Assembly: GCF_030680395.1 (NCBI RefSeq)
Contig: NZ_JAUXVR010000043.1
Coordinates: forward strand, 1-50,240
From: Methylobacter sp.
GTDB taxonomy: Bacteria; Pseudomonadota; Gammaproteobacteria; Methylococcales; Methylomonadaceae
Direction of reading: 5' to 3'
Length of the DNA: 50,240 nt
The notes below the pieces were generated by a model that ran no database searches, was not told the DNA's origin, and saw nothing but the letters and a program-made list of their open reading frames with translations. Positions 45,696-50,240 of the stretch are shown one piece after another. Numbering within the stretch: the first letter of the stretch is position 1; every line of letters starts with the position of its first letter. The position numbers were made by a program, and so were the translations under genes.

Positions 45696-45852
45696 GGTTT
45701 TATTCCTGTAGTAAGTAAAGAAGCTACAGGAAACCACCAAATTATTATGCTGAGTTAAAATCAGTCATGTGGAGCTGTAAATCGCGCCGTTATGCGGCTT
45801 CGCAGTTGACTACAGGCGAACTATGCATAATAACGAACTGAACATAATTTTT

Positions 45853-46454
45853 TCCAAGAGCAATAGGCCGAATACAGTTTTCCACCGGATTATTATCGAT
45901 GGGTAAATGCCCGGTTTCAGCATAGCGGATGATGGCAGGCCAGCGCTTTAGGGTATAGTCCATAGCCTTGGCGGACGCGCTGCCGTTGGCAATGCCGATA
46001 CGGGTTTTAACTAGCCAGTCATGAAAGTCTTGAAGTTGTGGCAGGGTTTTTTCTGCGCGTAGCTGCTGACGCGCGTCGATGCTCGATGTCTGGCCTTCTG
46101 TTTCGATGGCATACAATGTCGCAATGCGTTGCAAAGCTTCTAGCGCCATTGGGCTTTGATTGGCCTGATGCAGGTCGAAGAACTTACGCCGCGCATGCGC
46201 GAGACAAGCCAGCTCGATACAGCCTTGCCGGTTACCGGTGTTTGCGAACAACGCTTTGTAGCCGGCATAATCATCCACGAGCAGATGGCCGCTCCAGTTT
46301 CCCAGAAATTGGCGGGCATGCTCGCCGCTTCGTCCCGGTTGGTAGTCGAAGACGATGAGTCGCGGCTGATCTTCTTGAAGATCATTACTACGGTAGGCCC
46401 ATAGATAGGCTTTGCGGGTTTTGCCCTTGCCAGGGTCAAGTTGCGCCACCGGCG
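45853..46454 (-). pseudogene. tnpC: IS66 transposase tnpC, middle fragment
   Basis: It begins CG CCG GTG GCG CAA (PVAQLDPGKGKTRKAYLWAYRSND) right after the intron and ends at IRPIALGK. It carries the second catalytic Asp (LLVDDYAGYKALF) and the catalytic Glu (DNNPVENCIRP) plus CLAHARRKFFDL. The frame joins the N-terminal fragment exactly when the intron is removed. The apparent residues after GK (NYVQFVIMHSS) come from the recombinase element. Confidence 0.93.
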
Positions 46455-46494
46455 GTCGAGTCACCCAAGGGAACTTCCCCCTCAGGTGCTCACG

Positions 46495-46528
46495 GAACCG
46501 TACGTGAACCTCTCGATTCATACGGCTC
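46495..46528 (-). ncRNA. Group II intron domain V
   Basis: The 34-nt hairpin begins GAGCCGTATGAATCGAGAGG and closes with CACGTACGGTTC, the AGC/CGU-type catalytic helix. It lies 3 bp after the maturase stop and 40 nt before the 3' splice site. Confidence 0.92.
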
Positions 46529-46531
46529 TTC

Positions 46532-47833
46532 CTATCCAGTCAATTTCATACCATAAAACAATCGCCAATGTGCAAACAAATCAGGTTGACTCCGGGCTAT
46601 GCCCAGCAACCAATTCTCTGCACGCTGTCGGTGTCCACGAAAGTGTTTAAACTTCCGCGCTGCCCACAAAACAAGTTTCCGATTTAAATGTCGCCAAACC
46701 GGATTTAATGCCGACCGATAGAACACCCCGTAATACGCTATCCAACCGCGTATCACAGCATTAAACATCCTTGCCAGATCGTGCAGGCTCTTATCGCTTT
46801 TCTTCTGGAGCGCCCATCCTCGAATTTCCTGACGTATCGCTTTGGCTGCTTTATTACTGATAGCCGGAACAAAGCCGGTGAACAAGCCACCTTCTTTGCT
46901 TTTCGCTCCACGAGGCCTGAATGTGAACCCTAGAAAATCAAACGAAACGTCCGGGTAATCCTCTTTGCACCGATAGTTTTTACAGTAAACCACACGGGTT
47001 TTCAGAGGATGCAGTTCAAGTCCACAGACTGCAAACCGCTCCTGCAACACTTGTTTTAGCCTTTCCGCCTGTTCTCTACTCCGACAATGTATAACGCCAT
47101 CATCGGCATAGCGCTCAAATGGAAATTCGGGGCAGTGCCTCTGCATCCACATATCAAATGCGTAGTGCAGAAACAAATTAGCCAGCAAGGGGCTGGCAAC
47201 TCCACCTTGCGGGGTTCCCCGATCTCTCGGCTGCAGTGTCCCATCCGCCATCTGCACGGGTGTTTTCAGCCAACGCTCAATGTACAGCAGCACCCATTTT
47301 TCCTGGGTATGCTTGCGTACCGCGCGCATTAACAGATCATGGTCGATATTATCAAAATAACCCTTAATATCGAACTCTAGCACCCAATTGTATGTCCAAC
47401 AGCGTTTCCGCGTCATAGACAACGCCTGATGCGCTGATCTTCCGGGCCGGTATCCATAGGAATCAGGATGGAAGTGCTTCTCCAATTTCGGCTCCAGTAC
47501 CTGCTTGACCACCGTTTGGGCGATTCGATCCGTCACCGTTGGAATACCCAAAGGACGGGTTCCTCCATTGGCTTTGGGGATTTCGACGCGCTTGACCGGT
47601 GGCGGCTGATAGCTTCCTGATGCCATCCGATTCCATAGCTTGTAGAGATTATTACCAAGATCCTGGTCAAACTTTCCCAGTGTCTGTGCATCAACCCCCG
47701 CTCCGCCCCGGTTGGCTTTTACTCGTTTGTAAGCTTCCCACACCTGATGTTTGGTAATAGGAAACGATTTTGCCGGGTTCAATAGAATCCTCCTGTTGCC
47801 AGTTGTTTTATCGTTCCAAGCCAGATAGGGCAA
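46532..47833 (-). CDS. ltrA: Group II intron reverse transcriptase/maturase
   Basis: About 433 aa starting at TTG 47833 (AAGGGG is close upstream; the exact start is uncertain). RT motifs: PKANGGTRPLGIPTVTDRIAQTVV (RT1-2), YGYRPGRSAHQAL, FDIKGYFDNIDHDLL (RT3), GTPQGGVASPLLANLFLHYAFD (RT4), FERYADDGVIHCRS (catalytic YADD, RT5), KTRVVYC, FDFLGFTFRPR (RT7). The maturase X/thumb domain follows (RMFNAVIRGWIAYYGVFYRSAL). No HNH endonuclease domain is seen at the C-terminus. It supports splicing and retrohoming of its host intron. Confidence 0.94.
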   Translation of the reverse strand: MPYLAWNDKTTGNRRILLNPAKSFPITKHQVWEAYKRVKANRGGAGVDAQTLGKFDQDLGNNLYKLWNRMASGSYQPPPVKRVEIPKANGGTRPLGIPTVTDRIAQTVVKQVLEPKLEKHFHPDSYGYRPGRSAHQALSMTRKRCWTYNWVLEFDIKGYFDNIDHDLLMRAVRKHTQEKWVLLYIERWLKTPVQMADGTLQPRDRGTPQGGVASPLLANLFLHYAFDMWMQRHCPEFPFERYADDGVIHCRSREQAERLKQVLQERFAVCGLELHPLKTRVVYCKNYRCKEDYPDVSFDFLGFTFRPRGAKSKEGGLFTGFVPAISNKAAKAIRQEIRGWALQKKSDKSLHDLARMFNAVIRGWIAYYGVFYRSALNPVWRHLNRKLVLWAARKFKHFRGHRQRAENWLLGIARSQPDLFAHWRLFYGMKLTG

Positions 47834-48326
47834 CCCCTTCGCTCCAGCACCATTACAGTCCCTTCGACACTACTACGGGTTGCTCCGTCCCTGTACTCCG
47901 CATCGGTACTCTCACACTTAGGATACTCCCCCTTGTGTTTCTCCCTTAACATCGGAGTGACGGTTCCCACGTTCTACACAAGAGCCCGGATCGCACTCTC
48001 GCCACCTCCATGCCGGATGCCGACCGGGCCGTCAACAGTCACCTCCCGGACTTATCCTGCGGTAACGAAACCTCCGCAGTTTTGACATCATCTCCACGTT
48101 TCGACACGTCATCAGTGGTTCACTTGCGTTCGACTTTACGACCCATACCTGACCAAATCGAGTTTGGCCTTTTCCTATCTCGCTCACCACAACGCCTCTT
48201 AAACGTCGCAGCAGTAGGTGGTTTGAAGCCTCCGCCTGTACGGCGACTCCGAGGGACCCACCCTCATCTCTTGTGCAGCATAGCTGCACGGAGGAGTTTC
48301 ACCCCCTGTGCGCCTTCGTGGCACAC

Positions 48327-49131
48327 TTTCATCGGCATGCAAGGTATTGCCTTGCAGCAGATGCCAAATGAGGCGATCCATCAGGGGTTGTAACGCCACG
48401 CCCACACGTCCCACCCATTCGGCTAAGGTTGAACGAGACAGGATGACATTCTCGCGGGCGGCGATCTGCTCCAGGCGATAGAGCGGCAGATGGTCCTGGT
48501 ATTTGCTGATCATCACCCAGGTCAGCAAACCCACGGCGGCCATGCCGCCATCAATCACAGCCGGTGGAATCGGCGCGGCGGTGATGGTTTCGCAGTTTTT
48601 ACAGGCATATTGAGGGCGAATGTGACGATGGACAGTAAACTTAGCAGGCTCGACATCCAGTTGTTCGGTGACGTCTTCGCCGATTTTGACCAAGTCTTGG
48701 CCGCATTTCCCGCAAGCGCATGACTCGGGTTCATGACGGTGTTCGATGCGCGGCAAATGCGCCGGCAAGGGTTGTCGACCGGCACGTGGGCGTTTAGGTT
48801 TAACAACCGTCTCGCCGGGTTCATGGTCTTGGAGTTGTTCAAGTTCCGCTTCAATCGCGGAAACATCGGTATTCCAGGTTTCCTCAAACACATCGCGCTG
48901 TAAGGGCGATAGAGCTTCACTTTTTACGCTAAAGCGTAGACGCCGGTAATAGGCCACTTCATGCGTCAACGCTTCGATTTTGAAGTCTTTGGCTTTGATG
49001 AGGGCGTCTTTGGATTGCAATAGCGCGGCATCGCGTTCTGTTTGATCAAGGAGCGATTGAATCAAGGCCGCTACTTGAGTTTTAGCGGTCGGATCAAGGT
49101 CTAAATGATCAAGCTCAGCGAGTGGTTTCAT
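48327..49131 (-). pseudogene. tnpC: IS66 transposase tnpC, N-terminal fragment (5' exon)
   Basis: 268 codons plus one base. MKPLAELDHLDLDPTAKTQVAALIQSLLDQ and a coiled coil (LLQSKDALIKAKDFKIEALTHEVAYYRRLRFSVKSEAL) open it, then the zinc finger CACGKCGQDL ... CKNCETITAAP, and the start of the catalytic domain up to LLQGNTLHADE. The intron begins one base into the next codon. Sequence continuing to 48199 in the same frame is intron, not transposase. Confidence 0.92.
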
Positions 49132-49227
49132 GGGAGAAATTATACCGTGAATTTCACCATAACGCCTTATTTTTATTGAGTTTGTCTATGATTTTTCGCT
49201 GTTTTTTAAATGAAAAAATCACCCTAT

Positions 49228-49578
49228 TTAGACCTGCCAATGGGCTTGGGGCACCGCCGATAATCGCTGCCAATCCACACCGGTTACCAGCCAATCCCAT
49301 TGCGCCTGACTGATAGCAAAACCGGCGTCCAGCACCTTGGGCCAAACAAAACCACCTTGATGTAAACGGCGCTGACACAACCAAACGCCATTGCCATCCC
49401 ACACTAACAGCCGCAAGCGAGTGCCCGCCCGATTGCGAAACACGAACGCCGATCCCGCGCACGGCGATTCACCCAGCACTTGTTGGACAAGTGACGATAA
49501 TCCATCGATACCGCGTCTCATGTCAACGGGTGCAACGACTAACCAAATCTGAGCTGGACTGGCAATTAATCCAGGCAT
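49228..49578 (-). CDS. tnpB: IS66 accessory protein TnpB
   Basis: 116 aa. IWLVVAPVDMRRGIDGLSSLVQQVLGESPCAGSAFVFRNRAGTRLRLLVWDGNGVWLCQRRLHQGGFVWP is the invariant core of IS66 Orf2. It is needed for transposition of IS66-type elements with tnpA, though its biochemical role is unclear. It overlaps tnpA by 13 bp and precedes tnpC by ~96 bp. Confidence 0.95.
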   Translation of the reverse strand: MPGLIASPAQIWLVVAPVDMRRGIDGLSSLVQQVLGESPCAGSAFVFRNRAGTRLRLLVWDGNGVWLCQRRLHQGGFVWPKVLDAGFAISQAQWDWLVTGVDWQRLSAVPQAHWQV

Positions 49579-49853
49579 CGCAGCAGTTCCGCCAGCCAGG
49601 AGGCAGAAGTCGATGTGGGCATATCGACTTGATGGCCCTTGGCATGTTTCAAGACGATGCTCCCTGTCACCGATGCTTTTAACTGAACGGGAATCAACGC
49701 CGGTAACGTGCCATTTTGCGCCTTTCGATAATCACTTAATCGGGCTCCAAAGGTGTTGTCATTTAAACCTTGCTGCCGACAATACTCAGATTGTTTTAGA
49801 CCACTATGCTGCCAGGCTTCAATATGATTGATCCACTTGATCGTTAGCGCCAT
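49566..49853 (-). CDS. tnpA: IS66 accessory protein TnpA
   Basis: 95 aa. KWINHIEAWQHSGLKQSEYCRQQGLNDNTFGARLSDYRK is a helix-turn-helix of the IS66 Orf1 type, with a basic, strand-rich C-terminal half. It is the first gene inside the right end of the element; the end lies 75 bp upstream. It probably binds the IS ends or regulates tnpBC. Confidence 0.92.
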   Translation of the reverse strand: MALTIKWINHIEAWQHSGLKQSEYCRQQGLNDNTFGARLSDYRKAQNGTLPALIPVQLKASVTGSIVLKHAKGHQVDMPTSTSASWLAELLRCLD

Positions 49854-49928
49854 CTCTTATCCTCGTCAAAAAGCATAAGGATGTTCGATTTGGGATTTTC
49901 AATCTAGATGGTCGGGTTGGACGAATAC

Positions 49929-49936
49929 GGTTATAG
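49929..49936. repeat. Right 8-bp target-site duplication of the IS66 element
   Basis: GGTTATAG, identical to 42132-42139. Confidence 0.92.
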
Positions 49937-50060
49937 CGGCGTTTTAGTCGAATGGGCAAAAAACATGTTCAACTGGAACCTGACCATTGTTAAACGGACC
50001 GACGCCATGCGAGGCAAGTTTGTCGTGTTGCCCCGCCGATGGGTTGTTGAACGCTCTTTT
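49937..50060 (+). pseudogene. IS5-family transposase, C-terminal continuation (truncated)
   Basis: Reading on from the target duplication, the frame gives [42 protein letters not shown], the usual IS5-group stretch before the catalytic Glu (RRWVVERxFAWL). It ends at ~50060 where AWLxRYRRLxKDYE should follow, so the transposase is dead even without the IS66 insertion. Confidence 0.88.
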
Positions 50061-50149
50061 CCCCAGGACCCTGGAAAGTTTTGCACACTTTTTAACAAGC
50101 GATGAGCCCCGTGCGTCTGCGCGTGATTTTCCCCAAATTGCGGTCAAAA

Positions 50150-50179
50150 AAAAACCCAAGCGTTTGGGCTTGGGTTTTT
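50150..50179 (-). terminator. rRNA operon terminator
   Basis: AAAAACCCAAGC (50150-50161) pairs with GCTTGGGTTTTT (50168-50179) around 6 nt. On the minus strand the stem is followed by a run of T. It lies 8 bp after the inferred 5S end. Confidence 0.92.
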
Positions 50180-50186
50180 AATTTAA

Positions 50187-50240
50187 GCGCTTGGCAATTC
50201 CCTACTTTCGCATGGCAAACTGCCACACTATCATCGGCGC
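50187..50240 (-). rRNA. rrf: 5S rRNA, 3' end (partial; gene continues past the window)
   Basis: On the minus strand the sequence GCGCCGATGATAGTGTGGCA, then GCCATGCGAAAGTAGGGAAT and TGCCAAGCGC, matches the 3' third of gammaproteobacterial 5S rRNA. The 5' part, and presumably 23S and 16S, lie to the right of the window. Confidence 0.93.

Larger units (their letters stand above)
42407..45852 (-). mobile_element. RIT-type element (three tyrosine recombinases) inserted in IS66 tnpC
   Basis: Terminal inverted repeats lie at 42407-42434 and 45825-45852, matching at 26 of 28 positions (core ATTATGYTCAGTYCGTTA). A direct 14-mer TTATTATGCTGAGT occurs at 42426-42439 and 45742-45755. Three tyrosine recombinase genes fill the element on one strand with overlapping or near-overlapping ends, the layout of Recombinase-In-Trio elements. 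T-runs of 5 and 6 at the two edges fit a short target duplication in the IS66 poly-T. Confidence 0.85.
46455..48326 (-). mobile_element. Group II intron in IS66 tnpC
   Basis: A 1872-bp intron. Its 5' end is GTGTGCCAC (consensus GUGYG) at 48326 and its 3' end ...GACTCGAC at 46455 (consensus AY). Removing it joins GAT GAA A to CG CCG GTG and restores HADETPVAQLDPG, the IS66 active-site sequence with the first catalytic Asp. It carries a domain V hairpin (46495-46528) and one reverse transcriptase/maturase gene. If it splices, tnpC would be repaired at this point, although the gene is still broken by the recombinase element further on. Confidence 0.93.
42140..49928 (-). mobile_element. IS66-family insertion sequence carrying two nested elements
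   Basis: Bounded by the 8-bp duplication GGTTATAG, the usual IS66 target size. The ends start GTATGCGTCAGTCGCTACCA (left) and, read inward from the right, GTATTCGTCCAACCCGACCA; the terminal ~28 bp match at 19 positions. It carries tnpA (49566-49853), tnpB (49228-49578) and tnpC, all on the minus strand. tnpC is interrupted by a group II intron and by a RIT-type recombinase element, so the full 7789-bp element is inactive unless complemented. Confidence 0.93.
41271..50060 (+). mobile_element. Interrupted and 3'-truncated IS5-family insertion sequence
   Basis: The left end begins near GAAGCTGTTTAAAAACC (~41271). The transposase N-terminal part lies at 41337-42139 and its C-terminal continuation at 49937-50060, in the same strand and frame. 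The two halves are separated by an IS66-family element bounded by an 8-bp duplication. The IS5 right end is missing: homology stops after WVVERSF at ~50060, just before the rRNA terminator. Confidence 0.82.

Noticed and set aside
45790-46521. A separate 243-aa transposase starting MNREVHVRFREH
   Set aside because: The first ~20 residues are translated group II intron domains V-VI, and the last ~12 come from the recombinase element; the true piece is tnpC 45853-46454.
48199-48326. C-terminal tail of the 310-aa IS66 frame (SVPRRRTGGETPP onward)
   Set aside because: This is the 5' part of the group II intron read through from the exon, not protein sequence.
42140-49928. A novel integrase-based defence or cargo island
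   Set aside because: The recombinases form a RIT-type element nested in an IS66; no cargo gene is present between the ends.
1-50240. CRISPR arrays and tRNA genes
   Set aside because: No regularly spaced identical repeats and no cloverleaf with a GTTCRANNC T-loop were found by eye on either strand.

Overview
The window looks like a chromosomal segment of a gammaproteobacterium, most likely a methanotroph-type member of the Methylococcales. The supports are the dapA-bamC pair with a lipoprotein BamC, mltD / yafS-like methyltransferase / rnhA in the order familiar from gammaproteobacteria, zapE, a yajD-like gene, and two isocitrate dehydrogenases beside aconitase B. The order-level placement is inference from protein flavour; no rRNA is complete enough to confirm it.

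Layout. 1-2.9 kb: cyclic-di-GMP genes (the tail of an HD-GYP protein, a REC-HD-GYP response regulator and a membrane PilZ protein). 3.0-9.4 kb: purL, bamC, dapA and an isoprenylcysteine-methyltransferase-like membrane enzyme. 9.6-24.1 kb: a complete Tad/Flp pilus locus, all on the minus strand: tadA-tadB-tadC-tadD, a 1.1-kb non-coding gap, then flp-tadV-AAA ATPase-cpaB-orf91-rcpA-lipoprotein-tadG-tadE-tadE2-tadZ. The gap upstream of flp carries a tandem duplication of about 330 bp and an array of short hairpins. 24.2-40.9 kb: housekeeping genes (deaD-type helicase, dnaQ, a yajD-like HNH protein, a PilZ protein, icd, NAD-type IDH, acnB, zapE, a DUF2780 protein, mltD, a methyltransferase and rnhA), followed by an intergenic cluster of DnaA-box-like 9-mers. 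41.0-50.06 kb: a nest of mobile elements. 50.15-50.24 kb: the terminator and 3' end of a 5S rRNA gene, so an rRNA operon lies just beyond the right edge.

The mobile nest can be read from its junctions. An IS5-family transposase gene, abutting an IS91-like remnant, was split by an IS66-family element (42140-49928) that left an 8-bp target duplication, GGTTATAG. Inside that IS66 element the transposase gene tnpC is broken twice: by a group II intron (46455-48326), whose removal restores the reading frame as ...HADE-T-PVAQLDPG..., and by a three-tyrosine-recombinase (RIT-type) element (about 42407-45852) with 28-bp terminal inverted repeats matching at 26 positions. The middle recombinase gene has a 1-nt frameshift.

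A second theme is a family of short hairpins presenting ANGGA at the loop, like CsrA/RsmA sites. Four sit in a ~100-bp in-frame insertion in acnB, several lie upstream of flp, and related fragments occur near 1.83, 25.2 and 30.7 kb. I found no CRISPR array, no tRNA and no recognisable defence system. Functional links between the hairpins and CsrA, and between the DnaA-box cluster and replication, are hypotheses.
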